Shown piece after piece: positions 55,096-64,000 of a DNA stretch of 64,000 nucleotides. The position numbers and the translations under genes are program-made. Position 1 is the stretch's first letter; each line of letters begins with the position of its first letter. The notes under the pieces were generated by a model, which saw only the letters and a list, made by a program, of their open reading frames with translations, was not told the DNA's origin and did not search any database. Source of the DNA: Aurelia coerulea (Eukaryota; Cnidaria; Scyphozoa; Semaeostomeae; Ulmaridae); contig CM076961.1 in NCBI GenBank assembly GCA_039566865.1, positions 9,447,501-9,511,500 on the forward strand. Reading direction: 5' to 3'.

Positions 55096-56759
55096 ATGCG
55101 TCTCATTTGAAATCAATTTCAGTCATTGGTCATTGACTCATTGACCTGAACAAATTTGAATATTGATTATCAGAATTTAAATGTCGATGAGAAACACTCA
55201 GCCATCTATCGATCTATTCGCAACGCATTTTGACGATGCATTGGCTCTCAGCTTTCGCTCGAAGTGTTGCTCTTCAAGATCAGCTATTGGAAAGTTTGAA
55301 AACATAATGAAGCAGAGTGCAAAAATATTGTTTGCAAGTAGTTGGCTTGGCATTACCATTATTACTGTTAGAAAGTAAACTCCAGTATGGAAATTTTGAT
55401 GCATGGAATATCAGCGTTTCAACGAGAAAAGATAGTATCAAAGTAAGTATGTAGCCTTCGGATTTCATCATAGTAAACCCAGCGATAAAACCTCAATTGT
55501 GGACATATAAAAAATATGATGATGTTAGAAATGCTTTCAATCTTCCCATTCCGTCATATACCTTTGACAATCTCTTACGCTGTTTAACGCACATCTTTGG
55601 AGGAAACTTGAAAGGTTTTGTACAGCGAGTCTGGACTCTTCCCTCCTGATATTTCAGATTTTAAGATGTTGCTATTTTTTGTTGTCATAGGTACTTAAAG
55701 TAACGTTTGTAATTTTGACAGGATTTACAGCAGAAAATGATTGCTAAATTCAAATCCAAATCCAACCATTCTTCTGAAGGTCTTGCGACATTCTGTTAAT
55801 TTTTTGTTAATTCACCTGTTTATTTTCAGTGCTCAGTAAAATTTAAGAAAGGTCGCAAAAGTTCAATTCATTCCACTCCATCTAGCAATGAGAAATCTGT
55901 TTGAAACGGTTATTTTTTTGGTTCACCCAGTGAACCAAACTTTGTCAACCACAGTTTTCTAGCACAAACATTGTTGTTAAAAGGAGGCAACTGATCTGAA
56001 GCATCCAGCGCATCACGTGTGAGTTTCTTACGAGTTTCTGTAATTTCACAATTTAGAATTCGAGTCGCCTAACTTTATATCAGGTGTACGGTGTGTTAAA
56101 GGAAAGTAAAACAATTAGCATGATTGATACAACTGTTGGCACGTTTCTTAGCAAAGAAAATAAGATGCTCATCAAGAGTTGAGTTTCTTGACCTTTCCAA
56201 AATCCCGGCTTCGTGTACCTATTATATCGAATAGAAAGACGTATGTACCTAATGTACAAAGAGCAGATATTCCAGGAAACACAGTACCTCTAGGTGTTAT
56301 GTAGGATGTTACAAGGATGTCACTGTGAAGAGAGATATTTTCATTCCATTTGCAGCTTTCCGTTTGCAACAGAGACCTCTAGAGGAAAGTAAACACTTTA
56401 CAAATTTTACAACCTATTCTATATTGTTCTTTTTAGATTCTCTGTTTGCTAAGGCAAAAATTTTCCTTGTTGTTTGCATCGTTAGGCCCATTCACTGAAG
56501 TAGGAAAACAAACCTCCAGTATAGACTTATCACAATTGCTTTATTTCTGGTTCCCTTCGAGTTTCCTAGAGTAGTAAGTCTGTAATGTTACTGTAGTAAC
56601 AAGTGTAATGATGTGATAATATATGTAATAAGTCTGCTATACGGTCGGAGTTAATTTATGCAAAAAGCTCCTTGCTTTAGCATTAGCCAATGAAAATGAA
56701 GAAAGAGCCCCGTAGGCACCAGGGTAACAACTGGCCGCCCATTGTTACCCTGGGTTCGA
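55096..56759. other. Unassigned stretch
   Basis: About 1.7 kb with no recognised gene, repeat family or exon. Short frames at 55181-55378 (+) and 56172-56369 (-) have no motif. Confidence 0.3.
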
Positions 56760-56940
56760 GGTTGGAGTTACACTTATTTTGCGAGTTGCGAGTTGCACTT
56801 ATTATGCGAGTTACGAGTTGCGAGTTGCACTTAATTTGCGAGTTGCGAGTTGCGAGTTGAACGAAAGTTGCGAGTTGGAAACTCAAAAGCGCGAGTTGGA
56901 AACTCAAAAGTGCGAGTTGAAACTAAAATTACGACTTGCC
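56760..56940. repeat. GCGAGTT minisatellite
   Basis: Clusters of GCGAGTTGCGAGTTGC alternate with CACTTAATTTGCGAG and later GGAAACTCAAAAGCGCGAG units, giving a two-level repeat structure. The frame across it is an artefact. Confidence 0.8.
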
Positions 56941-58082
56941 TGATTTTCTTTTGAATGAATGAATTCTTCGCCAAATAAAAGGGTTTTTTGAAGTGGCAAT
57001 TGAATTTAAAACTGTTTTATGGATTTAGCGTTTTTAGGCCGTTGTAATTTTCTTTATAATAAATCAATTATAAGAAGCTGCAGGCCTATTACAATTCGTG
57101 GCTATCATTCCTCCAAGTCGTTCACGAATATTACTGTAATGCAGTAAACTGGGGACTTGCCTTAGTGGTCTTGAGAGAAAATTAAAAGCGAATCATTAAT
57201 TCGTAGTCTTTCCCTTTCAAGAAGACTTGTGCATGTACATGTTAATTGTTGAGCTCAGAAAAGAAATTGAAGTAAATTGAGCTCTACTGAAGGTGTTTTC
57301 CGATTTGGAAATGCATCCTCAACAAAGGCAAATTCGAGAAGCACAACACTCCTAAATCTGGTGCTATTTAGCAAAAACACTTTGCTTTTCAAGGAATTGG
57401 TAACACTTCCCTATACACCCTCTTGCTTTTCAAATTTCGTAGGTATTTTCGACGGAGTGATATTACTCATGTTAGCTTCAGCATGATTTCTTGCATATCC
57501 TTCAGTTAGGCCTGATCTGATACACGTTTTTCATTTATAAGAAACTTGAAAAAGCCCACAGTACTAAAAGTTTCTTACTTTTAAGTGAAAATTTCAGCTT
57601 TTTAGTTCTTAAGTTTCTTAATGTGTTTCTTATTTCTTAGATGCATGTAGTTTCTACCACTGCCACGTATTCGTTTCTTGACAGACAGCACACTTTTTAG
57701 CAAGGAGAGTTCACTTTGAATCAAAACACAAATTTATCATGAATATTACCAAAAGAATAAAGGCTTAACAATAATTTGTATTTGGCTTTAAAAGTTTCTT
57801 GCCAATTCTCAAGCATAGTACCAGAATTTCTTAATTTTTCGCAATCCTGGTACCAGTTTCTTATAAACCAGATTCTTATATAAAAAAAACCTGTATGTAG
57901 TCATTTTTCAACAAAAGAAGTAAGAACCCGCTTATAAGTAAGTGTAGGGCATCCCAGAAAATTCAGAAACTCTATAGAAGCGATGAGAGGTCAATTCGAA
58001 GTTAAGAAACTTGTCAATCTTTAGTTATGAGTTGAAAAGTATTTTGGGCATACAGCCTATTACCAACTGGAAAATCTGAGGT
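56941..58082. other. Unassigned stretch with GAAACTT-rich remnant
   Basis: No gene was recognised. 57530-57945 is rich in AAGAAACTT/AAGTTTCTTA and contains AGTAAGAACCC near 57920, suggesting a degraded CAGTAAGAACCC-family MITE without readable ends. Confidence 0.35.
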
Positions 58083-60250
58083 TTTTTTTGTTTTTTTTTT
58101 GTTTTTTTATATACACAATCTAAAAATATACGATTTAACAGAGACATAGTTACAAAAACGATACCATTGGGAGCATGATAGGCATGGCTACCCTAAATGA
58201 TCTTAACAAATAACAATACAGATACTAAAGGCTATACCAAAGCTTCTTTTGATCTCTCCTAAGGGAGAAACCGGTTTAATCGAAAGATATGGCGACACTA
58301 CTGCTTGAATCAAAATTGAAAATTGAATCAGTAACAACAGCCAAAATTGAAAATTGACAGATTTTGGTATAGTATTTAGTAACATAGATACATTTACTAT
58401 ACATATATTATTTTATAAGAAGTTAAAGATTAATAGAGAAGGATGAGACAGAAGATTAATTTACCTAGGTTTGTAATTGCTGGTGCTACAAGAAACGCTC
58501 TGATGTATGAATGAATTTTAGCGTTGATTCCAAAATTTCTTTATTTTGGTTATGAGAAAATCTTTTATCACCATACAACATTATTTGCACAAGGGTTTGA
58601 TTTGGCAGGTTTAAGATGTTGTGTAGTTGCAATGCTTCGTTAACCGCGCCTAGGAGATCACGCCTTTGATCATCATATGCATGGCATTGCAGCAAGAAGT
58701 GTTCAGTATCCTCAATTCCATCATTAATTAGACACATTGGGTCAACTGTGTCTCGAAAGTTATGATTGAATTTGTGACAACTTAGCTTACTGAGGCCTAC
58801 GCGTAGCTGGGTGAGGATGGCAACACCTTTTGGATCATAAATTCCATAAACAGGTTTCTGGGTAGGGCGGATAAGAGAAGAGAGTCTGTTTTTGAATGAG
58901 CTTACTGTAGGTGATTCCCTGATCTCAGAAGCAGGACTGTTCCATTCTTTTAACCCTAATCCATTTGGGCTTTTTTCGAGCTATCATTTATGGGGGGGGG
59001 TGCTTTTCACCCCCCCCCTCTGAAAACTGCCTTAGACTCATCCGAATTCAATGCAACTTGGCACAGTTATAGAACAGGTTAATTTGTAGCTCGTAGCGTA
59101 ATTTGGGTGTGGCTGCCACACCCTGTGACGTCACAGTGACGTCACGAAGCTGAAAATCTGTGAAAATCAGGCTTCCAAGTTGAATTCAAGTTTAATGAAG
59201 ATTTTGCACGAACTTTATGCAGTTTTTGGTTCACTTTGTCAACATATTTGGTGATAAAATATTATTTTGTTGAAAATAACGATTTTGGAGTGAGATTTTC
59301 GCAGAAATTAGCCGATTCTTATGACGTCATTTTTGTGCGATTAATTTATTCTATGTAAAAAGAGACCAAAAGAACCTTAAAAATGGTGATTATCTATAAA
59401 AAAATGTATCATTAGAGTGTTTTTCATTGAAAAAGTTCCAAAAAACTTGAAAAAATTGCTAATTAGTCCAAAATGGCGGCCAAAATGACGTCATCATAAA
59501 GAAATGCTGACATCATCAATTTCCAGAAATTCCGGTATCAAATTGAAGCCCTTTGTTTGCTGATTCATTTGCTGTATAATACTTCATAATTCAATCAAAT
59601 AATTCCATTGAAATCATTGAAAACAATGATTTTGCTGCTACCTCTTTCCAAATATGGGCATGTCACGTGACCTGTGAGTCCTATTGTTCAAAAATTTTCC
59701 CACCAAAATGTGGCTAATAGATAATTAGTAAAAGTCAGGGAGGCTGGGGGACATAGCATATGTCCTTTAAAAACGCGGCAAATAAAACCTTGAGGGGGGG
59801 GGGTGGATTCCACCCCCCACATGTGGATTAGGGTTAAACAATCGGGATAGAAGCTTGACTCAAAGCACTTTGTTCTTGCATATATTCGCCCAACAACAGC
59901 CTGATTTCTAAGACCATAATTTGACCAACGAAGTTGTGGAATAGGACATCTTGTATGTTCCGGAGCAAGTTTATTGATGAACTTAAAGAAAAGAACGAGA
60001 CGCCTGCTCCACCTTCTATCATTTAATTATTCCCAGCCAAGTTCCTCATATATTTTGTTTCTTGAAGTACCTTTCCACGCGCCAGTTATGGCTATGTAAG
60101 GTGATTTCATGGCTGAAGTGACACACTTTCTGCGGGATATGATAAATGACATCACCATAGTCGAGATGTGGACGAACATAGAGTTTATAAAGTTCGTTTA
60201 GAGTTTGAAACTCTAAATCTGAGGTTGAAACAGCAACTACTGCTTTCAAA
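58083..60250 (-). pseudogene. LINE C-terminal fragment with 3' UTR, split by a piggyBac-like MITE
   Basis: On the minus strand 60249-60046 encodes the thumb-like ELYKLYVRPHLDYGDVIYH. After the insertion at 58954-59833, 58737-58486 encodes a cysteine/histidine end (DGIEDTEHFLLQCHAYDDQR). An AT-rich 3' UTR runs to a poly-A-like tail (poly-T on plus) at 58083-58112. RT motifs A to C are absent. The C-terminus resembles that of family C. Confidence 0.8.
58954..59833. mobile_element. piggyBac-like MITE with four perfect CRE palindromes, copy 2
   Basis: TTAA flanks (58950-58953 and 59834-59837). Ends CCCTAATCCATTTGGG and, complemented, CCCTAATCCACATGTGG. Length is 880 bp, no transposase. TGACGTCA occurs at 59126-59133, 59137-59144, 59332-59339 and 59486-59493, with TGACATCA at 59508-59515. 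A YY1-like AAAATGGCGGC is at 59471-59481. Poly-G/C runs lie near both ends, as in 8740-9487. Confidence 0.85.
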
Positions 60251-60322
60251 TCTGTGAATAAACTCTGTCCAGATTATATGGCTCAAATGTTTCAAAGACA
60301 GCGTGAACAGGCAGATAGGACC

Positions 60323-60684
60323 ATCATCATCATCATCATCATTAATTTATTTACAAAGTAGGCTGAAACAAAACCATAGCTAAAATTACAGCTAATTAAG
60401 GCCTAGTTATTTACAAAATTTACAATCTAATCTAAAAATAATATGTATATATATAATTACAGTAATTTCACTAACTATCCTGTTATGAACCCAACCTGTT
60501 GTACATATGTTTTGCAAAGCCTACAGTTGCATTTATCACCATTCCAGCACCTTATTTTCTTTTTGAAAATTTGAAGGGTGCTGGAGTCTTTTATCTCGTG
60601 TGGTAGCAGCTGCCACATCCTATTTCCAAGGAAAGCTACAGACTCGATTCCAAAGGACGTAGTGCGTAGGACGCTAAGAAACAC
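60323..60684 (-). pseudogene. LINE family B-like 3' end with (ATC)n tail
   Basis: The minus frame reads GIESVAFLGNRMWQLLPHEIK and then a CNCRLCK cluster, the same ending as the LINE at 11985-14801. A 3' UTR and an (ATC)n run at 60323-60346 on the plus strand follow. It abuts another LINE end on the opposite strand at about 60655-60684. Confidence 0.75.
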
Positions 60685-61081
60685 CGAAACTGACTTGAAA
60701 CTTCATTTGTTTAGAACAAACAACGGACAAAAGTCATTTGCATATCGAGGGGTGACCGTTCGGAATGGTCTTGATCACCAAATCAAGCTGTCTCCCTCGC
60801 CATCAAGTTTCAAATTAAAGGAAGGTTTATAACAACCAATTTCATGCACTTCCTTGCATATTGACCAAAGTCTGTCCCACATTAGACGTCAGGCGAGATT
60901 GCCGTCAACGTCTACCACTTACCCAAAACTAGCCATCATTCTATTCACGAAAAGTCTCTTGCCTGAAGTGTAATGTTGGATAGACTATAGATTTTCTTTC
61001 TGTAGCAATTCTTTTTCTTTTCGATAGGACTAATTAAAAAATAGCTTTACTTTTGTAATTTATCTGAAAATGTAGTAAGTA
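60655..61081 (+). pseudogene. LINE family E, terminal coding fragment and 3' UTR part 1
   Basis: The frame reads LRNTETDLKLHLFRTNNGQKS, then YRGVTVRNGLDHQIK to a stop at about 60830. The 3' UTR continues to the TA at 61080-61081 where a mariner-like element is inserted. Confidence 0.75.
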
Positions 61082-61709
61082 CCGGGTGAGTCAGAAAAAA
61101 GGATCCCCGCTTGGAAGGCTACTGCTCCATGAATATCAGAGCAATAATATTGAAAAATGTCTTGTTTTATTGCCAATATGTTCAATTAGGTTCAGTAATT
61201 TACCGGGCCTTAATCGGCCATTCCTTCCCGTGGATATGGGTGATTTTCTGGAGAAAGCCCCTTCAAAAAACCTGCAAAAACGAATGAAAACAATGAGCAC
61301 ATTTTCCTTCCTAAAACTGATGACACTCACATAAATTCATGTATTTTGTCCTCTTGGGAGAATGGAATCCCCCTGAATAGGTCATCGATATCAGGGGAGG
61401 ACTTGTTAATCCTCCCAAGAGGATAGCACGTGCTAAAGCGTTCACAGGTCATTGCTGTACGGCATTGTAAGGCAGAAATGTTAGGGAAATCTGTTCATGA
61501 TTTTGGGCACGTTTTGAAGGTTTTTTGAAGAGGCCTTCTGGAGAAAATCGCTCATAATTTCAGAATGGAGAAGCCGATTTCAGTCAGGTAAATTTTATAG
61601 TAGATTTGAACATTTCTACTATAAAACTATATATTTGCCGATATAATTGTTTCGATATCCAGGGAGCAATGACCTTTCAAACGAGGATTCTTTTTTCTGC
61701 CTCACCCGG
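61082..61709. mobile_element. Mariner-like MITE, CCGGGTG family, copy 4
   Basis: TA flanks (61080-61081 and 61710-61711). Ends CCGGGTGAGTCAGAAAAAAG and, complemented, CCGGGTGAGGCAGAAAAAAG. The centre has a second inverted repeat, TCCTCTTGGGAG and CTCCCAAGAGGA (about 61350-61424). Length is 628 bp. A 40-bp relative starts at 63961. Confidence 0.88.
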
Positions 61710-61860
61710 TAGTATTAGATAGTTATTTATTAATCTATTTATTGTTATCATTATTTTTTTTCTATTTTAAGAGGGCACATTGTAAAACAGTTTTTGATTA
61801 ATAACTGAATGTTTTCACCCTGTATAAAGAAATTGAAATTAATGAAATGAAATGAAAATA
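61710..61860 (+). mobile_element. LINE family E, 3' UTR part 2 and (GAAAT)n tail
   Basis: This continues the UTR interrupted at 61081. It ends AATGAAATGAAATGAAAA, the same tail as at 9672-9688. The segment AGAGGGCACATTG to TCACCCTGTATAAAG may form the terminal stem-loop. Confidence 0.65.
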
Positions 61861-62099
61861 TTCAATTCTTCCGCCCATGGCTGTTTCTGTTCCTATGCTT
61901 TGAATATCTCAGATATGAACTTAACGTTTTCTCTGGGTTTGAGAAGTCAAAACTTTGGTATCTTGCTCCTTCCAGTCCACGACAGCATCTATATTTGGTC
62001 CATGAATTGTATACTATGGAGGAGGTGGACGCAAAGAAACAAACAAATTGTTGGCACACTGAGGCCTTTAGAACCTACATTCTCATCAGAGTCTGACTT

Positions 62100-62500
62100 T
62101 TACGATTTAGTATCAAGTTTTTTTGGTCCATGAAAATTATCTGCTACAGATTTGTCATATTTTGGACCAAACATGGTCAACAACGATTGATAATATCCAT
62201 CAGTAGTCTTGCATTGCTTATAGCGATTTCCCTTACTACCTTTTTTTTGTGGAGCTAGAAATTTTTTTGTCACGTCTACTAGTCCTCCCTTGCCAGCAAT
62301 TCTGGGCGAGGTGAGGCGAGGCACAGAGGCACATATGTTCTTCTCAACGAAATTGAGGCATCGTTGCAATGAGTTAAAAATTGGCGTGCTATCCAAAAAC
62401 GCACGGAAAGGAAATGTCAAAGAAGCAGTCTTCTGCTCGTCTTGGTTTCGAGCTTGGAGAATCGTAGAAAGTGTAATCTTTCTGACATGTTTCCTCAACT
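62100..62500 (-). CDS. Possible exon of an unknown protein
   Basis: An open minus frame of about 132 codons begins immediately after CCGTTTTTAG, a plausible splice acceptor, and runs to a stop. The peptide is lysine-rich and hydrophilic (KGGLVDVTKKFLAPQKKGSK); no domain was recognised. No donor-paired upstream exon was identified. It could be the last exon of a host or transposon gene, or a chance frame. Confidence 0.3.
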
Positions 62501-63037
62501 AAAAACGGTATAGATCCAAGCCTTTGCAAGTACGCCTGAAGAAAATAGCAAAATATAATCATATCATGCTTTACTGCTTACTATGGGATGGTCAAGCAAG
62601 GACTAATTTTCAGGTGGACGCAAGATTATTTTCTTCTTTGCTCTCTACAATTCAGTTTAGTAATGAATCAAACATCTGCTTCTCAGTTGTCCCACACAAT
62701 TCATTCCAATAAAAATGGCTCCTTTCTCTGGATGTTTAAAACTTCTTGTTTCAGCTCAAATCATGCAGCCCCAGACATCAGCTGACTGATTGGAAACATT
62801 AAAAAGTTTTTGGCCACAATGCTGAAGTAAAACTTAAAAATGTAAATTATAATTCTGAGGGCAAGAAAACTTATTTTTTGAGTCACTTTTAATGCTAGAA
62901 ATTATTTTTTGGGTTGATGGTTTGTGCCCCTGCCAGAGCACCCTTATCCTAAATATATACGAGTACCCCCCCCCCCTTGGCATTGTCCTTCAAAAGCTAG
63001 CATCTTCAGTAAAATTGTAGAGCAGACGTCATTGAAT
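62501..63037. other. Unassigned stretch
   Basis: No gene or repeat was recognised. There is a poly-C run at about 62967-62977. Confidence 0.3.
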
Positions 63038-63301
63038 TTAATCTAATGTTTGTCTGCCCTCAAAATGGAAGCCTTGGAAATCCTGTGATAGCTCGTCTGG
63101 AAAACTTCTAAGGATGCTAACCTCTACCTTGGCTGTGAACGACTCACCAAGTCCTGTTTTATACTTTTGTAAGGCGATATTTGTTTGCATTTTAGATAGC
63201 ACGGCTTTTAAAAATCTTAGGCGAAAAAGGCGCCTTGTCCCAGTGGGCCAGTCTACTCCTCTGCTTGCTTTGCAATTATTTTGCAGCTGGCTATAAAGCA
63301 A
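63038..63301 (-). CDS. Possible exon of an unknown protein
   Basis: A minus frame of 87 codons (WPTGTRRLFRLRFLKAVLSK, GLGESFTAKVEVSILRSFPD) ending in TAA. Composition is protein-like, but there is no recognised domain, start context or splice support. It may or may not relate to 62100-62500. Confidence 0.22.
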   Translation of the reverse strand: MLYSQLQNNCKASRGVDWPTGTRRLFRLRFLKAVLSKMQTNIALQKYKTGLGESFTAKVEVSILRSFPDELSQDFQGFHFEGRQTLD

Positions 63302-63960
63302 TTATACTTTTACCATGTTGCGTCTTGTAAATGTATTTGTTCACTTTGGTGGCACATCATCGACCCAGCATGCTGATATACAGTTAAGTATACATAAAAG
63401 TTTGCATCCTGTCATAAAAGATGGTATCAAGGACATCTGATGCACTCCTTTTCAAGTCTCGTCATTTCATTTGACGCATTGCCAACATTAAAAGCAATGC
63501 TATCAGAAATAAACAGAATTATTCATTGTGCTGAATCTATGGTGGTTTGAATAATAAATCATTATTTGACGTTGAATAAACGGAAACCTATCATTATTGA
63601 TTCTTACTGGTGACATTAAACCAACACGAATTAGATCTAGTCTGTGTCGCAGATCCAACCTTCAGGGAATCTTGTGCACAGGCATGCAATGAGGCACTAC
63701 CCCCGGAACATTCATTAATAGTTTAAAAGTATTGTCATTTGTCAAATCATGTTTGTTTGCAAATCAATAATCTGTCAGAAAGTTTCAAGAAGCCTTCAAG
63801 GTAAGTAGTTATTTGATGATTTGTAATTTTTTGCAACCATAAATGCTCGGGAAATCATTGTCGGCTATATTAAAAAGACATCAAAAGGCTAAAGGAAGTT
63901 AATTTCAAATACAAGAAACGGTCCTATTGATGTAGACAAAATTTCCAAATTTCTATACTA
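63302..63960. other. Unassigned stretch
   Basis: No gene or repeat was recognised. Confidence 0.3.
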
Positions 63961-64000
63961 GGTGAGCCAGAAAAAAAGTTCCCACTTTCGACAGGCCACG
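63961..64000 (+). mobile_element. Mariner-like element, left end cut by window edge
   Basis: After TA (63959-63960) it reads GGTGAGCCAGAAAAAAAG, similar to the 61082 terminus (GGTGAGTCAGAAAAAAG). Only 40 bp are visible. Confidence 0.5.

Noticed and set aside
1..64000. Prokaryotic-type operons or defence islands
   Set aside because: No such genes; long intergenic repeats, LINEs and spliced structure show animal nuclear DNA.

Overview
The window is animal nuclear DNA, AT-rich and very repeat-dense. There are no prokaryotic operons, rRNA, tRNA genes or CRISPR arrays. The mixture of APE-type LINEs, a tRNA-derived SINE, many short terminal-inverted-repeat (TIR) elements and one intron-containing gene points to an invertebrate metazoan. 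An anthozoan cnidarian (coral or sea-anemone relative) is my best guess. That guess is an inference from general resemblance of the repeats, not proof.

The one well-supported intact gene lies on the minus strand at 36887-42832. A short first exon (42621-42832) ends at a GTAAGT donor. It joins in phase to a long exon starting at 40109 after a TAG acceptor. The predicted product is about 1144 residues: a helical N-terminus, an OTU-type cysteine-protease-like module (DGNC box, later NH motif), a TTF-type zinc finger, and a complete hAT transposase core with its C-terminal dimerisation domain. Its stop codon sits next to 34 copies of a 97-bp satellite with no detectable length drift (33581-36878). 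Its intron holds two short TIR elements.

Most of the rest is nested transposon debris. From 1 to 15 kb: SINE copies, a 124-bp-monomer element, a LINE on the minus strand (about 2700-7400) split by a DNA element (3984-6119) that itself holds other insertions, a piggyBac-like element (8740-9487) inside another LINE end, a mariner-like element (10649-11233), and a nearly complete LINE (11985-14801). From 15 to 32 kb: a LINE end followed by a 601-bp near-perfect foldback (16796-17396), two diverged copies of a segmental duplication (17690-19350 and 24381-25910), a hAT element with a nested tandem element (19957-21942), and several small elements. A 13-bp TIR pair with a matching 8-bp flank brackets 15386-31651.

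From 43 to 64 kb: small elements with clear target-site duplications (TSDs), a broken LINE (46609-49290), a hAT element (51662-55087) containing a mariner-like element and a LINE with a (TATCA)n tail, a LINE split by a second piggyBac-like element rich in TGACGTCA sites (58083-60250), and a LINE whose 3' UTR is split by another mariner-like element (60655-61860).

The genes do not form a pathway. The window is a record of successive insertions around one protein-coding gene, which may itself belong to a transposon. Boundaries were read by eye. Where TSDs and TIRs agree they are probably exact to a few bases; elsewhere they are approximate.
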